From Sesamum alatum (Eukaryota > Streptophyta > Magnoliopsida > Lamiales > Pedaliaceae), in contig JACGWO010000012.1 of NCBI GenBank assembly GCA_034509735.1, positions 23,775,188 to 23,839,187 of the forward strand: 64,000 bases of DNA. The letters run 5' to 3'. The position numbers and the translations under genes are program-made. Under the pieces are notes generated by a model, which made no database searches, had not been told where the DNA came from, and saw nothing but the letters and a program-made list of their open reading frames with translations. This document shows, piece after piece, positions 47,186-56,849 of this stretch. Numbering within the stretch: position 1 is the stretch's first letter; each line of letters opens with the position of its first letter.

Positions 47186-47604
47186 GAGGGGTTGAGTGTT
47201 GAGTGTTAGGTGAGCAAATACTTTGTCTTATTAGAGGGCAAATTGGACTTTACCCACATGCATTAATGGTTGTATAAAATCTAATATAACTTATACCACC
47301 ACTTTTGGTGGTATAAGTTATGTAAGTGTAACAGTGATTAGTACCGGGCCCTGAATTTGTACAGGGCCCCCATACATGAAAGTAAACAATATATTGTCCT
47401 ATACTAATTTTCTTATACAGGCTAATAATGCAAAGTAAACGGGGCCTCAAGGGACTAATTTAAAGTAAATTAAAAAGACAGGAACTAATTTAAAGTTGAA
47501 ATAAAATATTGGGACTAAAATGAATTTTACCCTATAATTGAAAAAGCAAAGTGTATATAGCCCCCCTTTCTTTTCTTATGGACAAAAAACAAAATGTACT
47601 TGCT

Positions 47605-48657
47605 GACAATATAGCCAGCCTATATTGACTTAATATCCTGCAAGTTGCGCAGGGTGACTTTCTTTTCTGCTAAAAAGCATAAGGCCAAATTGCATATTAC
47701 CCCCTATATTTTAAAAACTCAGTTAAAAATCTCTTCGTATTTTAAAAATAAGCAAAAAATTTCTCCTATTTTGTAAAACTATGCACACGTGCCCATCACC
47801 GTTAGTCAAAGCTAACAGCACTAATTTTTTTTTGTTAGAAGACTGTTATACCCCTATTTATTGTGTATTATGTCTTTTTCTAATGATCGTTGATCTTTTT
47901 TTATTGGATTAAAACCATCGGATCTGATCAATCCCTATCAACCGTTAGATTTTAAATTTATAAAAGATCGATGGTCCAGATTTAATCATTCTTTTATATA
48001 CATTATTATTGATTTTGTTTAAAAATTAAAGATACTGATTTATATTTATATAAAAATTTAAATTTAAATATTATTTAAATAATTAGTAAAATTTATTAAC
48101 TATAAATATTATTTAAATATATAGTAAAATATATTATGTATATTTAATCTAAATAATAATTTCAATTAATTAATAATATATAGTTATTAACATTTATATT
48201 CATAAAAATAATTAAAATATGGTCAAAATACATATGTTTGTGATCTTTTAATTTAAAATTTAATTTTTAAAATATCTTAAAACTTTATATATTTTTTAGT
48301 ATATGGAAAAAAAAGAGCCAAAACAAGTAAAAAGAAGTCCAAAACAAATATATACTCACTCAAGGGCATTTTAGTTATAAAACAATAAAAAAAACGTGCA
48401 GAAAGAAGAAAAATTTCTCCCAAACACATCAAGGGCGCGTGTCCTACACCTTCCGTCAGTTTATGATGGAATGGGGATTTCGCGCTTAGTTAAGTAAAAT
48501 ACGGGGGGTTTTTTGCTTATTTCCAAAACACAGGGGGGTTTTCAACATTTTGAGAAAAATACAGGGGGTAAAATGGAGTTTGGCCAAAGCATAAAGCTGC
48601 TAAAGTTCGGGGCCTTTGGGCTTACCCTGCTGTGTTTTTTGAGAAGATAATCAAGCT
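47605..48657 (+). promoter_or_regulatory. Type A NLR leader (NLR5), split by an insertion
   Basis: The upstream half (atagccagcctatattgac to ctgctaaaaagcataa) and the downstream half (aaagctgctaaagttcgggg to the ATG) are separated by the 903-bp element at 47683-48585. In the other type A leaders they are contiguous. Confidence 0.55.
47683..48585. mobile_element. 903-bp Mutator-like element in the NLR5 leader
   Basis: Ends ggccaaattgcatattaccc and ...gggtaaaatggagtttggcc lie between a perfect 9-bp duplication aaagcataa (47674-47682, 48586-48594). The orphan leader at 30090 and NLR2 at 6757 show the uninterrupted sequence. It ends only 72 bp before the NLR5 start codon, so NLR5 transcription probably starts from or through it. 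Interior AT-rich, non-coding. Confidence 0.87.
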
Positions 48658-51300
48658 ATGGCTTATGCTGCTCTTGTTTCTCTTGCTCAAACACTAGACC
48701 AGATATTGAATCATCATCGATGTTGTTCTATTCCTCTAATTTGTGAGGACCAACTGTTTGAATCCCTCCGAGAAAAGTTGAGCTTCTTGCAAGCTTTTCT
48801 GGAGGATTATGCCCAGATCGGTGGAGAAGCAGTTGAAGGATTGGAAGGAAGAATCAGGGCTGTAGCATATCGAGCGGAAGATATTATTGAATCCCACGTT
48901 TCAGATCAGATTAGCTCAGAAGATAATTGTTGTATGAGGTACATGGATCTTGAGCTCCAAAATTCTGAGAAGAATGAGGGCGACTTGCAGAAAGTGTTGG
49001 AACTACTTGATTATATTATTGAACAAGTGATGAGCATCCAAAAGAGCATCAAAGTTGAAGATTTGCAAGGTAGTTACACTTCAGTTCCGGCTTCATCAGG
49101 GGGCGCACCAAATGATGGGAACAAGATGGTGGGATTCGATGAGGACATCGTGGCGTTAAAAGCTCGACTCTGTGGAGAATCGTTTAAACTCCAGGTTATT
49201 TCAATTGTAGGAATGGGCGGTATTGGTAAGACTACTCTGGCTAAAAATATTTTCAATGATCCACTTGTTGCATATCATTTCCATACTCGTGTGTGGATAA
49301 CTGTATCTCAAGATTATCATCTACGAGAAGTTCTACTTGCTCTTGTTGCTTCTTTGACTGATCAGGAAACCATGGATTTAAGTAAAAGGATGAATGATGA
49401 ACTAGCTGAGTGTGTATATAAAAATTTAAAGGGTAAGACTTACTTCATTGTGATGGATGATATGTGGAGTACAAAAACTTGGGATGATCTTAGGAGATTT
49501 TTTCCTAATGACAACAATGGAAGTCGGGTCTTGTTAACCACCAGGCTATCGGATGTGGCTGTGTATGCATCTTCTAGCCCACTTCATCATATGCATTTCT
49601 TAGATGAGGAGTGGAGTTGGAATCTACTCCGAGACAAGGTGTTCGGACAACAAAGATGTCCGCCCAAATTGGAGAGAGTTGGAAGAACAATAGCTAAAAG
49701 ATGTCGTGGACTTCCTCTTGCAATTGCTATGGTTGCTGGAATTCTCACAAAGATGGACAGGACTCGATATCACTGGGAGAAGATTGTAGAAAATATAAGT
49801 GGAGTTGTGGCAACATATGATGAACACTTCTCAAATATATTGACTTTGAGCTATAATCGTCTACCGTGTCATCTAAAAGCATGTTTCCTTTATATAGGAG
49901 GTTTTCCAGAGGATTACAACATTCCAGTCTCCAAGCTCACCAAGTTATGGATAGCTGAGGGATTTCTCAAACTGAATGGGTCAAAAAGCTTAGAAGAATT
50001 AGCTGAGGAATATTTGGAAGATCTTGTTAAAAGAAATCTTGTTCTAATCGTTGAAAAGAGATCCAATGGCAAAATTAAATTTTGCGGGGTACATGATCTC
50101 TTGAGGGACTTGTGCATACAAAAAGCTCAAGAGGAGGAATTTCTTCACGCCACCAATAGTTCTACAAGAGGCATCCAACACCAGCGACGTCTGAGTATTC
50201 ATTCTCAAATTTATGGTAATGATGTGGATAAATTTTCCTGTGCCTCATTTATCCGTTCATTTTTGTATTTCCCCTGGTACATTGCATCATTATCCTTCCT
50301 ACAAGGCTACAGACTGCTAAGGGTACTGGATTTGATTACAACACGCTCAGATACTATCCAACCTGAAATAACACAACTGTTTCATCTGAGATTTCTTGCT
50401 CTCTCACTCATCGCCGCAGAATTCTGTAGCGAACTCATCATCCCTCCGTCCATATCAAAACTTCAAAATCTTCAGACCTTAATGATCCGTATATACGGAT
50501 GTGAAAATATTGATGACTTACAACTCCCACCAATTGAGATGATGCCCTCTGAGATATGGGAGATGCCACAGTTAAGACATCTTATCTTTTTCCAAAGAGA
50601 TAAGTTACCCATTCCTTTGGTTGTTGCACCAAGTGGTGGACAAGTTTTAGAAAATCTACAAACACTTTGTGTGAACAACTTCAGATGCACAAGCAATGCT
50701 ATTGAAATGATTCCCAACTTAAAGAAGTTGAAGGTTTACTATTTTGATTCATTCAGAGAAGCATGGGCAAAGTATTGCCTCAACAATCTGGTCCATCTAT
50801 GCCAACTTGAGACTCTGAATCTCATGTTTATGTATCCTCGGAGGTATACATCAGATCCTTTCCTTGCATTCCCACTCGGGCTTAAGAAGTTAACTCTAAG
50901 CACATGCGAACTTCCTTGGGATGATATGGCAGTTATTCGTTCGTTGCCTAATCTTGAAGTACTCAAATTAAAAGACGATGCCTTTATAGGGGCAGAGTGG
51001 GAATGCAGTGATGGGGAATTCCCAAGGCTAAAATTCTTACTAATGGATGGATTGAATCTCATATGTTGGCGAGTAGAAAGCACTCACTTCCCATGTCTTG
51101 AGCGCCTGATCATCACAAGATGTTGGAAACTAGAAGAAATCCCTTGTGAGATTGGAGAAATATCAACTCTTCAGTTGATTGAGGTGGTTCGTGCAAGCAA
51201 GTCTGCAGCTAATTCAGCAGTATCGATACAAGAAGAACAAAGAGACCTCGGAAACGATGTCCTTCAAGTTCGTATCCGAGACCGAGAAGAAGAATATTAA
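48658..51300 (+). CDS. NLR5: intact R1-like CC-NB-ARC-LRR resistance protein
   Basis: This is an 880-residue intronless receptor. The coiled coil (AEDIIES 73-79) is shorter than in NLR2 and NLR3 because the stretch around GLKQLISAI is absent. Motifs are GMGGIGKTT (185-193), FIVMDDMW, SRVLLTTR, RGLPLAI (with arginine where sisters have CGGLPLA), CFLYIGGFPEDY, and VHD at the MHD position (GVHDLLRDLC). LRRs follow, with tail RIRDREEEY. It is the close relative of the dead NLR6. By family knowledge it acts as an ATP/ADP-switching effector sensor. All motifs needed for nucleotide binding are present, so it is a likely working gene. Confidence 0.93.
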   Translation: MAYAALVSLAQTLDQILNHHRCCSIPLICEDQLFESLREKLSFLQAFLEDYAQIGGEAVEGLEGRIRAVAYRAEDIIESHVSDQISSEDNCCMRYMDLELQNSEKNEGDLQKVLELLDYIIEQVMSIQKSIKVEDLQGSYTSVPASSGGAPNDGNKMVGFDEDIVALKARLCGESFKLQVISIVGMGGIGKTTLAKNIFNDPLVAYHFHTRVWITVSQDYHLREVLLALVASLTDQETMDLSKRMNDELAECVYKNLKGKTYFIVMDDMWSTKTWDDLRRFFPNDNNGSRVLLTTRLSDVAVYASSSPLHHMHFLDEEWSWNLLRDKVFGQQRCPPKLERVGRTIAKRCRGLPLAIAMVAGILTKMDRTRYHWEKIVENISGVVATYDEHFSNILTLSYNRLPCHLKACFLYIGGFPEDYNIPVSKLTKLWIAEGFLKLNGSKSLEELAEEYLEDLVKRNLVLIVEKRSNGKIKFCGVHDLLRDLCIQKAQEEEFLHATNSSTRGIQHQRRLSIHSQIYGNDVDKFSCASFIRSFLYFPWYIASLSFLQGYRLLRVLDLITTRSDTIQPEITQLFHLRFLALSLIAAEFCSELIIPPSISKLQNLQTLMIRIYGCENIDDLQLPPIEMMPSEIWEMPQLRHLIFFQRDKLPIPLVVAPSGGQVLENLQTLCVNNFRCTSNAIEMIPNLKKLKVYYFDSFREAWAKYCLNNLVHLCQLETLNLMFMYPRRYTSDPFLAFPLGLKKLTLSTCELPWDDMAVIRSLPNLEVLKLKDDAFIGAEWECSDGEFPRLKFLLMDGLNLICWRVESTHFPCLERLIITRCWKLEEIPCEIGEISTLQLIEVVRASKSAANSAVSIQEEQRDLGNDVLQVRIRDREEEY

Positions 51301-51604
51301 TCATTGGTTTTTCTCTTTTGATTGCTTATATCATTTTCTCTTCTCTTATTTAGTGAACAACGTTTTCCCTTAGCCTTAATTCTCCCATGCCATGTCCTAT
51401 TTATGTTAATGGTTAACTCATTCTTCAAGAAATAATCTTCATTTAACTTTTGGGGACAGATAAAGATAATGTAGGTAACTGCGATCGTTTTGCTTCTGCT
51501 CATTACATCTTTGGTTAAAAAATTTTGTTCCATTAAGAGTTTTGCTTCTTGTTCTGTTTCAGTTTGCTTACATCTCTTATCTTCTGTCAGTACTATTTCT
51601 TGTT

Positions 51605-54600
51605 TAGATAACTAAATAAGTTGTTATGTAAACCCAATGCTTCGTTATTCATTTGTTTGTTCGATTTTGTTGGCGCAGGAAATCTTCTTGATTTCATGAA
51701 TTTCTTAGGTTTTCTCCATGAAATTATTACTATTTGAATTTCAATGTCATCTTTTTTATTTTTTGTTTACTATTTCCGTCATCTTCTCAAGATCCTACAT
51801 TGTGTTTCTTATCAGTTTGATGCATTTACTTTAGGGTAAATTACAACGAACTCTCCTAAAATTTGATATAATTACGAATACCTTCTCGTTGTTTTAGGAT
51901 ATTCACTACAAGAAAATATAATATTAGTGACAAAATATCAAATGATAATGTTAAAGTTATCACTAAAAATATATATTAAGTGATAAAAAATTTTATCTTG
52001 TCACTATATAATTATTAGTGACAAAAATTGTGTATAAAGTTGTCACTAAATTCAATTAATGACACATCTATAGTGACAATTTAGTGACAAGACAATATAG
52101 TGATAATAATTATTTGTTGTCACTAGGTTGTCACTATATACGAGTCACTAATTGTATTTAGTGACAAGTTTGTGCATATTTTTTTATCACTAATAACAAT
52201 TTTTACAAAAGAATAATAATTATTAAAATCATAAAATTTATTATTGTGACAAAATAAATATTTTTGTCACTAAATATATATAAGTAGTGACAATATTAAA
52301 ATTATCACTTAATTTTTTTGTCACTAATTTTTTATTTTCTTGTAGTGATTACCATATCCCTTGATGTTGGATGAAATATAAGATGAACTTTTTTAAAGGA
52401 AGTTTTAACAATATATGTCAATTAAGCTTGGTGAAATTATGAGAATATATGCAAATAATTGACTTATTATTTTTTCAAGAACAATGTCATATGAATAATT
52501 TACACTTCTTACCTTTTTTTCAGTATATTTTTGCCTCTATGTAAGACTTAAGCTAGAATATTTATGTTTCAAGATATCTTATCTTTTCTATCCTAAGACA
52601 TCTTGTATATACATAAATAATATTAAAGGTACATGAATTTCAATATTTAAATAATTTACTTGATCATTAAATAACATATTAACTTTTTATCGCTACTATT
52701 TAAATCAATCCAAATAACTGTGAACATACTATCAATTTAATGTTAACTTTTATCTTTATATGACCTTTATATGTCATATTGTTTTCTAATTTGTGTTTTT
52801 GGAAGTGACAATTTTTATAACAATTGATTATAGTTGATTTTAGATACTTTTTAAGATAGAGGACCTTATCGATTATATTGTTTATGTTTCATAGCAAGTA
52901 ATACAATAATTCTTTGGTACTTATTTGATGAGTGACTTGTTTTTTTCTTAATTTTGTTTGAGCATTTGTTAAAAGTGTAATTTTTATTTTTTATTATATC
53001 TAAATAATTTAAAAATATACCATTTAAAGAATTTAAAATAATGGTCCAATTAATCAGCCTATCGGGTTTCTTTGATTCAACTTTTGACAAATCATATACT
53101 TATAAAAATTAGAAAGTCATAGGGATGTTTTAAGCACAATACATAGACTTGACATGTAACATAATCATATAAGTATCACTTGCAGTCAAAATCTTTTCAT
53201 AAAATCCCAAAAGTTTCCTTAAGAGTAATTGAAAATTATTAGAACTTTTTGATAGAATTTTTAAATATAATAATATGTATTTTGAGGATAACAGAACGTA
53301 CCTCTATTATTTTCACATAATTTTTTTAATTTCTATTGATATTCTATAGCATGTGTAATACATATATCTATCAAATCTATATTTAAAAGTTCGTAGAAAT
53401 ATATAGATGCACATCATTGTTTTAGTATAAAATTTTCATCTCCTATTGATATTGTGTTATGCATACATTTGCTTTATCAGATCCAAAAAGTATAGTTAAC
53501 ATATTTCTTTCAAAATTTTATACCATATTCTTGTAATGGCCAATTAAGAAATGAAGATGCTCACCAGAAACTTAAAATAATATAATTTTTCATTCTAATT
53601 CTTATATAATTTATGTTGTGATTTTTTAATAATTTTTGAGACCTTATATCTTATTAATTAGCACTACTTTAAACAAAACATGGAGAGACAATGCAATAAT
53701 CTATTAGAGCCACTTCAATTCTCTTATTTCTATTTTTCCCTGAATATATAAAAATTATTCCAAAATTATGTACTCCATTGTGAATCATTTATTTTTAAAT
53801 TTTTTAATTTAGCTATGAAGATTTTTACTATTTTAAGATATAATATCTATCATTAAAAGTTTAAGTTTATATTAGAATAATTATATAATTATTTAATTAA
53901 ATAAATATATTATAAATAATTGAACGGTAATAGATTTCAAACGGAGTACCCAGATTTGGTGAATTTGCATAAACACTAAATAGTTATCATTAGATAAAAT
54001 TTCACTACTTTTATGATCGAAAAAATCTATAAGTTATAACAGTATCATGAAACTAATTAATCTTGTAGAAAAAAATTCACTTGATAGTGCTTTTCTTTTT
54101 TGTATTAAACTTATGAACTTCTATTTAATATAAAAAGGTTGATATTTTACTTTTTAACTTTTGTCTGCTTATATGTTAGAATTTAAAATTTTATAATTAA
54201 TTAACTTTATAATATTCATTTTTCATCCCCATATTCGTGATGAGAAATCATCATTATTTATATTAAAAAGGTTTATAATGTTACTTATTTTGATTTTCAA
54301 TTATCTTCTTTTGAGCTTTTAGATTTTATATTAATTCTTTGAATAATATTTATTTTTCATTCTTATTATATTTTTCATGAAAAATCACCATGTAAATTAC
54401 TCGATATTTTAAATTTGTTTCACGTTTCATAAGTAAGATTTTTGTCGTTTTCTGTTTTAATTGTTCAAGTTAAAAAAAATTAATAATTAGCTATTTTATT
54501 TTTTTATTTCTTATATTAACTATCTCTAAAATGCTTTGTAATATATTTCTTGTAGTAGTCTTTTTACTTAAATCTTATTTTTATTCTATTTTACTTTCTA

Positions 54601-54743
54601 AAACTAAAAGTAATATCATTTTTAAATTTTATAATTAATTCTTTTACCCCCGAAATTATATATGAGATGATCAAATCACCAATATATGATCAATATATAA
54701 GTAGTTGGTATATTGTGCTGGAAAAGGAGAAAAATATGATACC
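51605..54743. repeat. Segmental duplication, copy 2 (3' of NLR5)
   Basis: Collinear with 41510-44182, longer mainly because of the 444-bp CACTA MITE at 51904. It directly follows the NLR5 3' flank, whereas copy 1 has no NLR next to it. No gene is recognised in it. Confidence 0.85.
51904..52347. mobile_element. 444-bp CACTA MITE
   Basis: Perfect terminal repeats CACTACAAGAAAAT / ATTTTCTTGTAGTG with 3-bp duplication ATT (51901-51903, 52348-52350). Copy 1 of the segmental duplication (about 41823-41835) is the empty site. The interior is made of many tagtgaca / tgtcacta repeats in both orientations. Confidence 0.92.
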
Positions 54744-55020
54744 CTAATGTGCTTCCAATTATCTCATCACGTGTCCATGAAAAAATGTAATCAATGAACT
54801 TACACAAATTCTTTCAATTTTATTATTATTTCTTTTTGTATCTATTCCTATTCTATTATTATGTGTTATTTTTTCACTCTAGTAATTGAACAAATTAAAC
54901 CTAAATTTAATTATTTAAACAATAGTTAATAAGAGTAAATATTTTTATGTAAAAACAATAATTAATAAAAGTAACAGCTACAATAATGTGAAAGTAATTA
55001 ATATTTTTCACTCTATTAAA

Positions 55021-55652
55021 GGATAAAATGCTTTTTTAGTCCCGTAAGATTATGACATTATTTGTTTTGGTACCACAATTTAGATAGGTGGCTGTTTTAG
55101 TCCCAAAAAATACGTTTTTCAGTTTTTTTGGTCCCAAAAAATCATGTGCAACTTAGATAGGTGGTTGTTTTGTCCCATAAAATACGTTTTTCAGTTTTTT
55201 TTGGTCCCAAATGTAGGTGGTTGTTTTAGTCTCATAAAATACGTTTTTCAGTTTTTTTGGTCCCAAAAAATCATGTGCAACTTAGATAGGTGGTTGTTTT
55301 GTCCCAGTAAAATAACGTTTTTCAGTTTTTTTTTGGTCCCAAATGTAGGTGGTTGTTTAGTCTCATAAAATACGTTTTTCAGTTTTTTTGGTCCCAAAAA
55401 ATCATGTGCAACTTAGATAGGTTTGTTTTGTCCCATAAAATACGTTTTTCAGTTTTTTTTTGTCCCAAATGTAGGTGGTTGTTTTAGTCTCATAAAATAT
55501 GTTTTACAGTTTTTTTGGTCCCAAAGTATCATGTGTTGGGACCAAAAAAGTTGAAAAACGTATTTTATGGGACTAAAACGGTCATCTACATAAGTTGTGG
55601 TACCAAAATAAATAATATCCTAATCTTACAGGACCAAAAAAGCATTTTGTCC
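55021..55652. mobile_element. 632-bp Mutator-like element with internal tandem repeats
   Basis: Arms ggataaaatgcttttttagt and ...aaaaaagcattttgtcc have 10-bp flanks ctctattaaa / ctctattgaa. Between the arms, a ~129-bp compound unit made of a 72-bp and a 57-bp half is repeated about three times (tacgtttttcag marks at 55111, 55183, 55240, ~55313, 55371, 55441, ~55499). Open frames in it are repeat artefacts. 54744-55020 is AT-rich with no gene. Confidence 0.75.
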
Positions 55653-56023
55653 CTCTATTGAATGAACTAAATCTAAATATAATTATCTTCTTTAGAGTTT
55701 GTACTAAATTTTATTAACATTTTTTAATAGTATATTACTATATTATTAAACCATACTTAATATATTCTTAGTACGTTCTTCAAATAACAAAAAATGGTTG
55801 TCATTTAGTTTATAAAAGTAACACATATTCAATTATTCTATTGATATATCTTAGTTTATATATTTATGATTATTATGAATTCTAAAAAATGTTTGCTAAT
55901 ATAGGACGCCCTATAATTTGAAGAACAAAATTCGTTAAAGTTATTAATTTAAAAACAATTCTCTCAATTAATTTTCACATAATTTAAAAATTTATGTAAT
56001 ATAGTTTTAATTAATTAATTAAA

Positions 56024-56518
56024 GGATTAAATATAATTTTCGTTCTGTATCTTTTGCATTTTGACATTTTAGTCCTTTATCTTCCTAGGGTAGCAAATAC
56101 GTCCTGTAATTTTTAAATTTTCCGCGATTTCGGTCCTTCAGTCGTCGGAGTTTGCAAATATTGCCGAAATTTTTTTAAATTTAGGGCTTTTGCTCCCATT
56201 GGTCATTTAATGGACCAAAATCACAAAAAATTATAAATTATAGAACTTATTTGCTACACTAGAATGATAAAGGACTAAAACATTAAAATATAAAAAGAAT
56301 ATAGGACAAAAAATTTGGTTCCATTGCTGGCAGTAATTTGACCAATGAACAAAAGCCCCAAATTAAAAAAAAAAAATCCGATAAACATTTGCAAACTCCG
56401 GTAATTTAATGACCAAAATTATGAAAAATTAAAAATCAAAGGACTATTTGTTAACCTAAAAAATAAAAAACTAAAATACCAAAAGACAAAAACTACAGAC
56501 GAAAAATTCATTTAAACC
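56024..56518. mobile_element. 495-bp Mutator-like MITE upstream of NLR7
   Basis: Ends ggattaaatataattttcg and ...aaaattcatttaaacc have 9-bp flanks ttaattaaa / ttaatttaa. The paralogous block at 29975-29995 lacks it. Same family as 39912-40409. Confidence 0.75.
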
Positions 56519-56684
56519 TTAATTTAATTCTGTTCATAGTACCATACCACACTAGTATATGATATGACTAAAAGGAGCAAAGTAATTTATCAAAAAAAAA
56601 AAAAAAAACTAAGGAGCAAAGTGTATCTAGCCTCTTTTTTTTCTTATTCATAAAAAACAAAAATGTACTGCTGACAAAATAGCA

Positions 56685-56849
56685 AGCCTGTTTATATTGA
56701 CTTAATATCCTGCAAGTTGCGTTCGGTAGGTAACTTCTTTTGTGCTGAAAAGCTGAAAGTTGATAAAGAAACTTTGGGCTCTGCCCATTGTTACTCTGCT
56801 CTCAGTTGTGTGTGTGTGTGTGCTGTGTTTCTTGAGAAGATCAGATCAA
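56685..56849 (+). promoter_or_regulatory. Type A NLR leader (NLR7)
   Basis: Carries tattgacttaatatcctgc, gctgaaagttgataaagaaa and ttgttactctgctctcag as in NLR2, with a short (TG)n. Confidence 0.5.

Larger units (their letters stand above)
44930..47446. mobile_element. Candidate transposon-like unit carrying a zinc-finger gene
   Basis: The left border (agccttgtattaattgtaat... gtttactt) and the inverse of the right border (agcctgtataag... attgtttactttcatgta) are similar but diverged. The right outer end reads as gccccgtttactttgcatt on the minus strand, a style seen in PIF/Harbinger-type elements. No target duplication was resolved. It encloses the GRF gene and a possible minus-strand transcript, but no transposase was recognised. 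Confidence 0.35.

Noticed and set aside
55144..55368. 74-residue open frame with repeated CNLDRWLF / KYVFQFF phrases
   Set aside because: It is a product of the 129-bp tandem repeat inside the 55021-55652 element, not a conserved protein.
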